Shown piece by piece: positions 41,149 through 49,987 of a stretch of DNA of 64,000 nucleotides (its first letter is position 1; each line of letters opens with the position of its first letter). Position numbers and translations under genes: made by a program. This DNA comes from Roseiarcus sp963776665 (GTDB lineage: Bacteria; Pseudomonadota; Alphaproteobacteria; Rhizobiales; Beijerinckiaceae): assembly GCA_963776665.1 (NCBI GenBank), contig CAVZNQ010000029.1:62001-126000 (forward strand), written 5' to 3'. The notes below the pieces were generated by a model that had not been told where the DNA came from, did not search any database, and saw only the letters and a list, made by a program, of their open reading frames with translations.

Positions 41149-42010
41149 CTACTCGGATTGGCGCGCTCGGCTCGCAACAACCAGAGCAATGCCGCCCAGA
41201 ACCGCCAAAGACGCGAGGCCAAGGCGCAAGGTGATCGGCTCGCCGAGAAACATCGCGGCGGCGAGAGCGGTGAGCGCAGGGACGCTGAGCTGGACCGAGG
41301 CGCCCTCGGCCGCGCTCAAGCCGGGCAGGGCGGCGTACCAGATCGCATAGCCGAGGCCGGAAGCCGCGGCGCCCGAAAGGCAGGCGTATATCAATCCCGC
41401 GACCGGATGGCTCCCGATCGCCGCAGGCGCCGCCAGGACCAACGCCATCGGAACGGCGCGAATAAAATTGCCGGCGGTCGCCGCCAGCGGATCGAGGTTG
41501 CGGCGGCCCAAGATCGAATAGGCGCCCCAGGCTATTCCCGCCGCAAGCATCAGCGCGGCTCCAAGCAAAGGAGGCGCAGAAACTCCGGGAACGAGCAGCA
41601 CGACCAATCCGGCGAGCGCGACCGCGAGGCCGAGCCATTGGAGAGGCGCTGGGTGATCTCCGCGGATTATTCCGGCAATCACCATCGTCGCCTGCACGGC
41701 CCCGAACAGAAGGAGCGCGCCTGCGCCTGCAGTCAGCGACACATAGGCGAAGGAGAAGGCTGCCGCATAAACGAAGAGCGCGAAGGCCCCCGGCCAGGAG
41801 CCGCCCTGCCGCTGGCCGCGGCGAGAGATCGCGGCGATCGCCCAGAGCATCGCCGCGCCAGACCCGATCCGGACGATGGTGAAAGTCGCCGGGTCGATAT
41901 CGGTTTCGGAGCAGGGCCAGCCGGCACAGAATCGAATTGGCCGCGAAAGCAACCATCGCCAACGCCGTGAGCGAAATCGTCACGGTTCGGCTCGTCCCTG
42001 CTGTTTTCAT
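41149..42010 (-). pseudogene. EamA/DMT-family exporter, one-base frameshift near the N-terminus
   Basis: The first ~35 codons from the ATG at 42010 (MKTAGTSRTVTISLTALAMV, AANSILCRLAL) are followed in another frame by SETDIDPATFTIVRIGSGAA and the remaining nine helices of a drug/metabolite transporter (two EamA repeats: FALFVYAAAFSFAYVSLTAG; LGAALMLAAGIAWGAYSILG). Removing one base at 41911 rejoins them into a normal 286-residue protein. EamA proteins export amino acids or metabolites. As written the gene is broken. Confidence 0.85.
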
Positions 42011-42127
42011 GGCCAAACTTCGCATGAAGTGCGGGGCAAAACGGCTCCCTCCCTTGTGTCGGCGCATGCACCTTCCAGGTATGCTGGTTGGGGCGACGCG
42101 AGTTCGAATGATTCAGGAAGACGATCG

Positions 42128-42715
42128 ATGAAAGTCGCGCCCGAGCTCCTGCTCCCCAACCGGACCGGCGCCTTGCCGTCCAACATCGCGTATCTGCGCG
42201 ACAGATACCCTGAGCCGGAGTGGCGGACGCACCGCAACTTCGGCGAGCTGTCGGACTTCTGGCTTCAGGTTCATGCCATGTTACGCGAGGAAGGCGGGTC
42301 GCTGAAGCGGATGACGCATGCCTTCCGCGAAGGGCGGGTGGACGCCCCCGACCTCCACCGGGTCTTTGCTCCGCGCCTGAGGCGCTTCCTCCAGCACCTC
42401 GAGGGGCACCACAGCATCGAGGACGATCACTTGTTCCCGCGCTTCCGCGCGTTGGACCCGCGGATGATCGTGGGCTTCGATCTCCTGGAGAATGATCACG
42501 CGATCATCCACGAGAAGCTCATAGCGTCCGCGGAGAGCGGCCAAAACCTGATCGCGGCGCTGGCCCACGGGGGAGATGCGGCCCGCCGCGCGGCTGACGC
42601 CCACGCCGCCAACGCAGACCGCATGCTCGATTGGCTCATCCGGCATCTTTCCGACGAGGAGGACTTGGTGATCCCCGCCATGCTCGAGCACACCGACCGG
42701 GCCATTCTCTCATAG
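42128..42715 (+). CDS. Hemerythrin HHE-domain protein
   Basis: A 195-residue soluble four-helix protein. Candidate di-iron ligands: His in FWLQVHAML, His/Glu in HLEGHHSIEDDHLFP, His in LENDHAIIHEKL, and His/Glu in LIRHLSDEEDLVIP. This is the HHE spacing of hemerythrin-like proteins, which bind O2 or NO or take part in iron-sulfur repair. The start at 42128 is ATG with a modest ribosome binding site (CAGGAAGA). It is convergent with the hybrid kinase gene. Confidence 0.85.
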   Translation: MKVAPELLLPNRTGALPSNIAYLRDRYPEPEWRTHRNFGELSDFWLQVHAMLREEGGSLKRMTHAFREGRVDAPDLHRVFAPRLRRFLQHLEGHHSIEDDHLFPRFRALDPRMIVGFDLLENDHAIIHEKLIASAESGQNLIAALAHGGDAARRAADAHAANADRMLDWLIRHLSDEEDLVIPAMLEHTDRAILS

Positions 42716-42763
42716 GCGATCTCCAACCCCCGCCCACGCGAGTTGGCGCGTTGGCTGAGGGCT

Positions 42764-44689
42764 TCAAACCTTTGCCCCGGCGTCGAGCACCGCGCGCAGT
42801 TTTAGCGCGAGTTCCCGCTGGGTGTAGGGTTTGGCGAGAAACTGGACGTCCGGGTCGAGCTGCCCGTTATGGACGATGGCGTTTCGCGCATAGCCGGTGG
42901 TGAAGAGAACGGGCAGTCCCGGACGCAGGGCGATCGCCTCGATGGACAGCGTTCGCCCATTCATGCCCTGGGGGAGAACGACGTCGGTGAACAGGATGTC
43001 GATTCTTTCGCCTCCCCGAACCTGACCCAGCGCTTCGGGGCCATTCCGGGCGGTGAGGACGGCATAGCCCAATTCGCGCAGCAAGCTTTCGGTCGAATTG
43101 CGGACGTCATCGTCGTCCTCGACCATCAACACCGTTTCTCCCGAGCGGGCCGCCGGAAGTTGCGCGCTCTCCGTCCGCGCGGCTGCGGGAACGGATTCGA
43201 TCCTCGCGGCTCCGCTCATCCGCGGCAGGTAGATCTTGGCGGTGGTCCCCGCTCCGACCTCGCTGTAGAAACGGATGTGGCCTTTCGACTGCTTGACGAA
43301 ACCATAGATCATCGCGAGCCCAAGGCCGGTGCGGGTCTGGGCGCTCTTGGTGGTGAAGAACGGCTCGAATACCTTGCTCAGATTCTCCGGTGAGATGCCC
43401 GTCCCAGTGTCGGTGACCGAGAGCAAGACGTACTGGCCGGGCGCGACGTCGCCGAACTGCCTGCAATAGGCCTCGTCGAGCGAGGCGTTGGCGGTCTCAA
43501 TTGTGATGCGGCCGCCGTCAGGCATGGCGTCGCGCGCGTTGACGACGAGATTGACGATGGCGTTCTCGAGCTGGCTTGCATCTACGTATGTCGGCCAGAC
43601 GCCGCTTCCGAGGATGGTCTCGACCGCCATCGTCTCCCCCACTGTGCGGGACAGCATCTCGGACAGGCCGGCGACCAACCGGTTGAGGTCAACCTGCTGC
43701 GGGCTCAGAACCTGCTGGCGGGAGAACGCGAGCAGGCGTTGGGTAAGCGCGGCGGCTCGTCTCGCGCCCTGCATCGCCGCCGCGATCGGCTTGCCGATCG
43801 ACGGCGCGTCCGCCGTTCCCGTGCGCTCGAGACGCCGCTCGGCCGAGTCGAGATTGCCGATGACGACAGTCATGAGGTTATTGAAGTCGTGGGCGATGCC
43901 GCCGGCGAGGAGGCCGATCGACTCCATCTTTTGCGTCTGCGCCAGGATGGCCTGCGCGTCCTTGCGGATGCGAGTTTCCTCCGCCAGCGCTTCGGAACGC
44001 TCGCGCAATTCCCGGATAAAGGCGCCGCTCAAAAGGAGCGCCCCGAACGCAGCCCCGGCAGCGCTCGCCAGGGCGATCAGGACGATGCCGAGCATAATCG
44101 CGCGCGCCGTCGCCTCAGCCGCTTGCCGCTTCTCGAGAAGGTCGCTCTCCGCGGCGCTGAACTCGTCGTCAATCGCGCGGAACGATTCGAGGGTCTGCTG
44201 GCCGCGCCCGGTCATCACGAATTCAACCGCTTCAGCGAACTGGCCGTTACGGCCGAGGTCGATCGTTCTTGTCGAGGTCCTTAGCAGGTCTTCGATCGAC
44301 AAGCCCATGCGATCGAGGCGCGCCGTCTGGTCCCGGCTGTCAGCGACGAGAGATCGCAAATTGGCCAAAGCCTGGGGTATCGCCGCCCGCGCCTCGTCGT
44401 AAGGCGCGAGAAAGCCTTCCGATCTTGTCAACAGGAAGCCGCGCTTGGCCAATTCAAGGTCCTGCACCTTGCCGAGCAACTCTGAGGCTCCGGCGCGCAC
44501 CTCGAGCGAGTGAGCAACCCAATCGGCGGCGGTATTGACGCGCTCGATCATGGCTGTGGCCATGACGCCGGCAAGAATCATGAGGGCGAAACTTGCAAGG
44601 GCAAGTATGTTGGCGGCGCGCCGGCCGAGGTTCGGCCAGGATGGCCCAAACCCAAATCCACTCTCGGCATTCGGCATTCGTAAGACCAA
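42764..44689 (-). CDS. CHASE3 hybrid sensor histidine kinase
   Basis: A 641-residue inner-membrane kinase. Helix 1 at ~28-50, CHASE3 periplasmic domain at ~55-195 (AKRGFLLTRSEGFLAPYDEA), helix 2 at ~200-222. HisKA with His~268 in LLAGGIAHDFNNLMTVVIGN, HATPase with NLVVNARDAMPDGGRI, DTGTGIS and TGLGLAMIYGFVKQS, then a receiver with acidic VEDDDD, Asp in ILFTDVVLPQG and Lys in LAKPY. It lies back-to-back with a single-domain response regulator 75 bp away, so they probably form one signalling module. Confidence 0.92.
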   Translation of the reverse strand: MVLRMPNAESGFGFGPSWPNLGRRAANILALASFALMILAGVMATAMIERVNTAADWVAHSLEVRAGASELLGKVQDLELAKRGFLLTRSEGFLAPYDEARAAIPQALANLRSLVADSRDQTARLDRMGLSIEDLLRTSTRTIDLGRNGQFAEAVEFVMTGRGQQTLESFRAIDDEFSAAESDLLEKRQAAEATARAIMLGIVLIALASAAGAAFGALLLSGAFIRELRERSEALAEETRIRKDAQAILAQTQKMESIGLLAGGIAHDFNNLMTVVIGNLDSAERRLERTGTADAPSIGKPIAAAMQGARRAAALTQRLLAFSRQQVLSPQQVDLNRLVAGLSEMLSRTVGETMAVETILGSGVWPTYVDASQLENAIVNLVVNARDAMPDGGRITIETANASLDEAYCRQFGDVAPGQYVLLSVTDTGTGISPENLSKVFEPFFTTKSAQTRTGLGLAMIYGFVKQSKGHIRFYSEVGAGTTAKIYLPRMSGAARIESVPAAARTESAQLPAARSGETVLMVEDDDDVRNSTESLLRELGYAVLTARNGPEALGQVRGGERIDILFTDVVLPQGMNGRTLSIEAIALRPGLPVLFTTGYARNAIVHNGQLDPDVQFLAKPYTQRELALKLRAVLDAGAKV

Positions 44690-44764
44690 CTCCGACGCGT
44701 GTTCCCGCCTTGTGCTGCGGATCGATTGTGGTACCGTCCTGCCGGCTTCGCAACCGGAGGAGGC

Positions 44765-45142
44765 ATGGCGAGAATACTGGTCGTCGACGACGAGCCGCTG
44801 ATCAGCGAACTGACCGGGGACTGGCTATCGGAACTGGGTCATGTCGTGGTTGGCCCGGCGCACAGTCTGGCGGCGGCGCTCAAGCTTGTCGAGATGGACC
44901 TGGATGCGGCTATTGTCGACGTGGCCCTAGGCAAGGACATGAGCTATCCGCTCGCCGACGTGTTGAGCGCGCGCGGCGTCCCGTTTGCACTGGCGTCGGG
45001 ATATGGGCAGGACGGGATTGAACCGCGGTACCGGTCCCGTTCGACTCTCGGCAAGCCGTTCGAATTTGCGACGTTCAGCCGCGTTGTCGACCAGTTGCTG
45101 GCCGAAGGCCGAACGCCGGAAGCGCGCGCGGAGGCGCGCTGA
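44765..45142 (+). CDS. Single-domain response regulator
   Basis: A 125-residue receiver protein from the ATG at 44765 (GGAGGAGG upstream). Acidic pair LVVDDEP (Asp8, Asp9), phosphoacceptor Asp in AAIVDVALGKD, Thr/Ser switch in ALASGYG, Lys in LGKPFEF. No output domain, so it likely acts as a phosphate relay or sink, or on a partner protein. It is transcribed away from the hybrid kinase from a shared 75-bp intergenic region. Confidence 0.9.
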   Translation: MARILVVDDEPLISELTGDWLSELGHVVVGPAHSLAAALKLVEMDLDAAIVDVALGKDMSYPLADVLSARGVPFALASGYGQDGIEPRYRSRSTLGKPFEFATFSRVVDQLLAEGRTPEARAEAR

Positions 45143-45149
45143 CCCGCCC

Positions 45150-46205
45150 TTATCTCAGCGAAGCGTTGATTGACGCGAGCGCGTTCGAGCCCGGGCAGAG
45201 TTCGCGCTCGGCGAGCTCGTTCAGCGGCCGCGCCGTCGTGCCGAGAATCTCGTGCAGCTCGTCGGCCTCTTCATTGACGTAGATGAGGCCGGTGACGATC
45301 TCGCCGGCGACGCGGGCGCGCTCGAGCGTGGCGAGCGCCGCGGCCCGATCGCGGCAATTGTGATCGGCGTCGAGCTTGCGCAGGACGATCGTCGAACCGT
45401 CGTGCATCGCGACCGCCTGGCTCGCCCCTTCCTCGTAGTCGATTTCGATCGGCTCGCGCCCAGTGATGAAATCGAGCGCGTTGACGGCGATATTGTGCTC
45501 GCGCACGTAGTCGAAACTCTTGGTCGAGCCGGCGTGATTGTTGAAGGTGACGCAGGGCGAGACGACGTCGATTAAGGCAGCGCCGCGGTGCTCGAACGCC
45601 GCCTTGATGAGCGGCGTGAGTTGAGCCTTGTCGCCGGAGAAGCTCCGGGCGACGAATGAGGCGCCGAGCCCGATCGCCATGGCGACGAGATCGATCGGCT
45701 GGTCGAGCGCGCCCGACCCCTTCTTGCTCGTCGATCCGCGGTCGGCGGTGGCGGAGAACTGCCCCTTGGTCAACCCGTAAACGCCGTTGTTCTCGACGAT
45801 ATAGACCATATTGACGCCGCGTCGCATCGCATGGGCGAACTGGCCGAGCCCGATCGACGCGGTGTCGCCGTCGCCGGAGACGCCGAGATAGATGAGGTCG
45901 CGGTTGGCGAGGTTGGCGCCGGTCAGCACCGACGGCATGCGCCCGTGCACCGAATTGAAGCCGTGGCTCTGGCCGAGCATGTAGGTGGGGGTCTTCGACG
46001 AGCAGCCAATTCCGCTGAGCTTGGCGATCCGGTGCGGCGGCAGGCTCAGTTCGAAGCAGGCATGCATGATCGCCGCGCTGATCGCGTCGTGCCCGCAGCC
46101 GGCGCATAGCGTCGACATCGAGCCTTCGTAGTCGCGGTGGGTGAAGCCGAGCGCGTTGACCGCGATCGAGGGGTGGTGAAACTTCGGCTTCGCGAGATAG
46201 GTCAT
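45150..46205 (-). CDS. korB: 2-oxoacid:ferredoxin oxidoreductase, beta (TPP) subunit
   Basis: A 351-residue subunit carrying thiamine diphosphate. Cys pair STLCAGCGHDAISAAI and IGCSSKTP near the N-terminus fit the KorB/PorB family; the TPP/Mg motif is GDGDTASIGLGQFAHAM with NNGVYGLTKGQ. By family it decarboxylates a 2-oxoacid (most likely 2-oxoglutarate) to the acyl-CoA and passes electrons to ferredoxin. Its ATG overlaps the stop of the alpha gene. The three genes, read leftward, form one operon. Confidence 0.9.
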   Translation of the reverse strand: MTYLAKPKFHHPSIAVNALGFTHRDYEGSMSTLCAGCGHDAISAAIMHACFELSLPPHRIAKLSGIGCSSKTPTYMLGQSHGFNSVHGRMPSVLTGANLANRDLIYLGVSGDGDTASIGLGQFAHAMRRGVNMVYIVENNGVYGLTKGQFSATADRGSTSKKGSGALDQPIDLVAMAIGLGASFVARSFSGDKAQLTPLIKAAFEHRGAALIDVVSPCVTFNNHAGSTKSFDYVREHNIAVNALDFITGREPIEIDYEEGASQAVAMHDGSTIVLRKLDADHNCRDRAAALATLERARVAGEIVTGLIYVNEEADELHEILGTTARPLNELAERELCPGSNALASINASLR

Positions 46206-48037
46206 TGGGCGGCCTCGAGCGGTTGGGGCGCCGCAGACTTGCGCAGGCGCGTCGCGATTTCGCGATGAATGTAGCGGGCGGAGGTCGGCATGCCGTTGAA
46301 GTGGAGGATCGGCGTCCAGCGGTCCGTCGCCACGCCGAGATCGGTCGAGATCAGCGTGCGCATCTGCGCATCGCGATTTTGCTCGACCACAAAGATCCGG
46401 TCGTGGGCGCCGATGAATTCCTGGACCTCCCGCGTCATGGGAAACGCGCGGATGCGCAGGGTGTCCACATGAATGCCCTCGTCGGCCAGCATCTTCTGGG
46501 CTTCGTCCATCGAAGCGGAGGTCGATCCGTACTGGAGGACTCCGACCCGCGTCGGCTTCGTCGCCCGTTTGAGCACCGGCGCCGGCAGCAAGCCGCGCGC
46601 TGTCTCGAACTTGCGTTCCAGCCGCTCCATGTTGTCGATATAGGGCAGGCCTTCCTCGGTGTAGCGCGCGAAGCGGTCGCGGCTGGTGCCGCGGGTGAAA
46701 TAGGCGCCGCGCGTCGGATGGCCGCCGGGAAGCGTCCGATAGGGAATGCCGTCGCCGTCGACGTCGTCGTAGCGTCCGAAATTCGGCGCTTTTTCCAGCT
46801 TCTCGAACGAGAGAACCTTCCCGCGGTCGTAGACGCGGGCGTCATCCCATCGGAACGGCGCGCTGAGGTGCGAATTCATCCCGATGTCGAGGTCGAGCAA
46901 GACGAATACGACCGTTTGCAGCCGCTCGGCGAGATCGAAGGCGCGAGCCGCGAATTCAAACGCTTCGTTCGGACCGTCGGGAATGAGAAGTACGTGCTTG
47001 GTGTCGCCATGCGAGGCGAAGGCGCACGAGAGGAGATCGGACTGCTGGGTGCGAGTCGGCATTCCGGTCGACGGACCGCCGCGCTGCACGTCGAACACCA
47101 CCACTGGAATTTCGGCGAAATAGGCCAGGCCGAAAAATTCCTGCATCAACGAGATGCCGGGGCCGGAGGTCGCGGTGAAGGCGCGGGCGCCGTTCCAGCC
47201 GGCGCCGACTGCAACGCCAATCGCGGCGATCTCGTCTTCGGCCTGGACGATGGCGTAGTTCTTTTTGCCCGTCGCCTTGTCGATCCGGTAACGCGCGCAA
47301 TTGCGTTCGAACGCCTCGGCGAGCGAGGTCGAGGGCGTGATCGGATACCATGCGCAGACCGTTGCGCCGCCGTAGACGGCGCCGAGCGCGGCGGCGTAGT
47401 TCCCCTCGACGAGAATGCGGTCGCCGACCGCGTCGCTGCGCCGGACCCGAACGCCGATCGGACATTCGAAGCGCGATCTGGCTTCATCGAGGCCGATGCG
47501 CAGCGCCCGCTGATTGGCCTCGATGAGCTTGTCCTTGCCCTTGAAGCGTTCGGCGGCGAGCTTCTCCATCACCGCGAGATCGATGTCCAGAAGGGCGGCG
47601 AGCGCGCCGACATAAACGATGTTCTTGTAGAGTTGACGCTGCCTTGGGTCCGAATATTGGGCGGCGCAGATCTCGGTCAGCGGCATGCCCAGAACAACGA
47701 TGTCGTCGCGCATGCTCGAGGGCGGCAACGGCCGGGACGAATCGTAGAAGAGGTAGCCGCCCGGCTCCAGCGCCGCGACATCCTGCGCGAAGGTCTGCGC
47801 GTTCATCGCCACCAGTATGTCGGCCCCGCCCCGCGCGCCGAGCCACCCTTGTTCGCTGACCCGCACTTCATACCAGGTCGGCAGTCCCTGGATGTTGGAG
47901 GGAAAGATGTTGCGCGGCGCGATCGGGACGCCCATGCGCAGGATCGATCGCGCAAACAGGAGATTGGCGCTGGCCGAACCCGAGCCGTTGACGTTGGCGA
48001 AGCGAATGACGAAGTCGTTTACAGCGTGGATCGGCAT
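46202..48037 (-). CDS. korA: 2-oxoacid:ferredoxin oxidoreductase, fused gamma-alpha subunit
   Basis: A 611-residue subunit. Residues ~1-190 are the gamma domain (FVIRFANVNGSGSASANLLF, VRVSEQGWLGARGGADILVA); the rest is the alpha domain (GATVCAWYPITPSTSLAEAF, VQAEDEIAAIGVAVGAGWNG, TSGPGISLMQEFFG, GGPSTGMPTRTQQSD). This gamma-alpha fusion is normal for two-subunit 2-oxoglutarate:ferredoxin oxidoreductases. The start at 48037 (MPIHAVNDF) is chosen over a longer frame that lies inside the neighbouring gene; it overlaps the GltD-like gene by 19 bp. Confidence 0.9.
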   Translation of the reverse strand: MPIHAVNDFVIRFANVNGSGSASANLLFARSILRMGVPIAPRNIFPSNIQGLPTWYEVRVSEQGWLGARGGADILVAMNAQTFAQDVAALEPGGYLFYDSSRPLPPSSMRDDIVVLGMPLTEICAAQYSDPRQRQLYKNIVYVGALAALLDIDLAVMEKLAAERFKGKDKLIEANQRALRIGLDEARSRFECPIGVRVRRSDAVGDRILVEGNYAAALGAVYGGATVCAWYPITPSTSLAEAFERNCARYRIDKATGKKNYAIVQAEDEIAAIGVAVGAGWNGARAFTATSGPGISLMQEFFGLAYFAEIPVVVFDVQRGGPSTGMPTRTQQSDLLSCAFASHGDTKHVLLIPDGPNEAFEFAARAFDLAERLQTVVFVLLDLDIGMNSHLSAPFRWDDARVYDRGKVLSFEKLEKAPNFGRYDDVDGDGIPYRTLPGGHPTRGAYFTRGTSRDRFARYTEEGLPYIDNMERLERKFETARGLLPAPVLKRATKPTRVGVLQYGSTSASMDEAQKMLADEGIHVDTLRIRAFPMTREVQEFIGAHDRIFVVEQNRDAQMRTLISTDLGVATDRWTPILHFNGMPTSARYIHREIATRLRKSAAPQPLEAAQ

Positions 48038-49860
48038 TGGTGTCCGGCTTGCGCCATTTCGATGGTGAACTTCATCATGTCCCAGGCGCCGGTCGGGCAG
48101 CGTTCGGCGCAGAGCCCGCAGTGCAGGCAGAGGTCCTCGTCCTTGACCATGACCCGCCGGGTCTTGACCGGCTCCGAGACATAGATCGCCTGGGTAAGGT
48201 TGAGCGCCGGCGCGGTCAGCGAACGTCTGAGCGCGTCTTCGGGCGCGTTGGGCACGAACGAGATGCAGTCGATCGGGCAGACGTCCACGCAGGCGTCGCA
48301 CTCGATGCATAGCGGTGCGGAGAACACCGTCTGGACATCGCAGTTGAGGCAGCGATGCGCTTCGCCGAGCGCCTGCTTCAGGTCGAAGCCGAGCTCGACC
48401 TCGGTCTCGATGTTCTTGAGCGCCACCGCGTTCTCGACATGGGGCACCTGGAACCGGCGGTCGAGGGTGATGTCATTGTCGTAGGACCACTCGTGTATGC
48501 CCATCTTCTGGCTGACGAGATTGGTCAACGGATCGGGGCGCAGGCCGGGGTCCTGGCCGCGGCAGAAAGCGTCGATCGAGATCGCGGCCTCGTGGCCGTG
48601 CGCGACCGCGGTGATGATGTTCTTGGGTCCGAACGCGGCGTCGCCGCCGAAGAAAACGTTCGGCAGGCTCGACTGGAAGGTGACCGCGTCGACGGCGGGC
48701 AGGCCGTCGGGGCCAAAGGCGACGCCCGCATCGCTCTCGATCCACGGAAACGCGTTTTCCTGGCCAACCGCGATCAGGACGTCGTCGCATTCTATCAGGA
48801 CGTCCGGTTCGCCGGTCGGGACGAGCAGACGGCGGCCGCGTTCGTCCTTCGTCGCCGTCATCTTCTCGAAGACGACGCCGGTCAAGCGGCTCCCTTCATG
48901 AGTGAACGCCTTGGGCGCATGGAAATTGAGGATCGCGACGCCCTCGCGCATCGCGTCTTCCTTCTCCCATGGCGAGGCTTTCATCTCGGCGAACCCGGAG
49001 CGCACGACGACCTTGACGTCGGCCCCGCCGAGGCGTCGCGCGGTCCGGCAGCAATCCATGGCGGTGTTGCCGCCGCCCAGCACCACCACCCGCCGGCCGA
49101 TTGACGAGACATGGCCGAAGGAAACGCTGGCGAGCCAGTCGATGCCGATGTGAATGTGGTCCGCTGCTTTCGTGCGCCCGGGAATGTCGAGGTTGCGTCC
49201 GCGCGGCGCGCCGCAGCCGACGAAAATCGCATCGTAACCTTCGCCGACGAGGCCCTTGAGGCTGTCGATGCGCCGTTCGGCGATGAACTGACCGCCGAGC
49301 GAGAGCGCGAAGCCGACCTCCTCGTCGATCACCTCGTCGGGGAGGCGAAACTTCGGAATTTGGCTCCGCATCATGCCGCCGGCGCGCGAATCGGAATCGA
49401 ACACCACGACTTCGTAGCCGATCGCCGCGAGATCGCGCGCCACCGTCAGCGACGCCGGGCCGGCGCCGACACAGGCGATGCGCTTGCCGTTGCGCTCGGT
49501 CGGCGCGGGCGGCAACAACGCTGCGATGTCCTGTTTGTGGTCGGCGGCGACGCGCTTGAGCCGGCAGATGGCGACCGGCTGCTCCTCGAGCCTTCCTCTA
49601 CGGCATGCCGGCTCGCATGGGCGGTCGCAGGTGCGCCCGAGGATCCCCGGGAACACATTCGACTTCCAATTGATCATGTAGGCGTCGTTATAGTCCCCGG
49701 CCGCGATCTTCCGGATATATTCCGGGACCGGAGTATGGGCGGGGCAGGCCCACTGACAATCGACGACTTTGTGAAAGTACTCGGGGTTCGACACGTCAGT
49801 CGGCTTCACGACCGCTTGCCCTTCCGCCCGTCCCAGGGATGCGAACTCGTCCGAATCCAT
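48019..49860 (-). CDS. GltD-like FAD/NAD(P) oxidoreductase with N- and C-terminal iron-sulfur clusters
   Basis: A 613-residue flavoprotein. The N-terminal Fe-S domain (VVDCQWACPAHTPVPEYI, GRTCDRPCEPACRR) and FAD/NAD(P) domains (ACVGAGPASLTVARDLAAIG; VVVLGGGNTAMDCCRTARRL) resemble the small chain of glutamate synthase and NfnB. The C-terminal ~100 residues add two ferredoxin motifs, CIECDACVDVCPIDCI and CLHCGLCAERCP. No glutamate synthase large subunit is present; instead it overlaps korA. It most likely passes electrons between the ferredoxin-dependent KorAB and NAD(P)H. Confidence 0.88.
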   Translation of the reverse strand: MDSDEFASLGRAEGQAVVKPTDVSNPEYFHKVVDCQWACPAHTPVPEYIRKIAAGDYNDAYMINWKSNVFPGILGRTCDRPCEPACRRGRLEEQPVAICRLKRVAADHKQDIAALLPPAPTERNGKRIACVGAGPASLTVARDLAAIGYEVVVFDSDSRAGGMMRSQIPKFRLPDEVIDEEVGFALSLGGQFIAERRIDSLKGLVGEGYDAIFVGCGAPRGRNLDIPGRTKAADHIHIGIDWLASVSFGHVSSIGRRVVVLGGGNTAMDCCRTARRLGGADVKVVVRSGFAEMKASPWEKEDAMREGVAILNFHAPKAFTHEGSRLTGVVFEKMTATKDERGRRLLVPTGEPDVLIECDDVLIAVGQENAFPWIESDAGVAFGPDGLPAVDAVTFQSSLPNVFFGGDAAFGPKNIITAVAHGHEAAISIDAFCRGQDPGLRPDPLTNLVSQKMGIHEWSYDNDITLDRRFQVPHVENAVALKNIETEVELGFDLKQALGEAHRCLNCDVQTVFSAPLCIECDACVDVCPIDCISFVPNAPEDALRRSLTAPALNLTQAIYVSEPVKTRRVMVKDEDLCLHCGLCAERCPTGAWDMMKFTIEMAQAGHQCRSTL

Positions 49861-49987
49861 TCTTACGCCAGCTTTCGGGCAGAACTGCTAAAATCGCTGA
49901 GGAGAAACGACAAAAGGTCGTGAAGTGGGTAGGACATCGCCGATTTCGCGTCAAGCAAGACCGTTAGCTTACCCAAATCGACTGAAA

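Noticed and set aside
46202..48310. N-terminal extension of korA by 91 codons
   Set aside because: The extension is the shadow of the GltD-like gene's ferredoxin region; the conserved korA start is the ATG at 48037.
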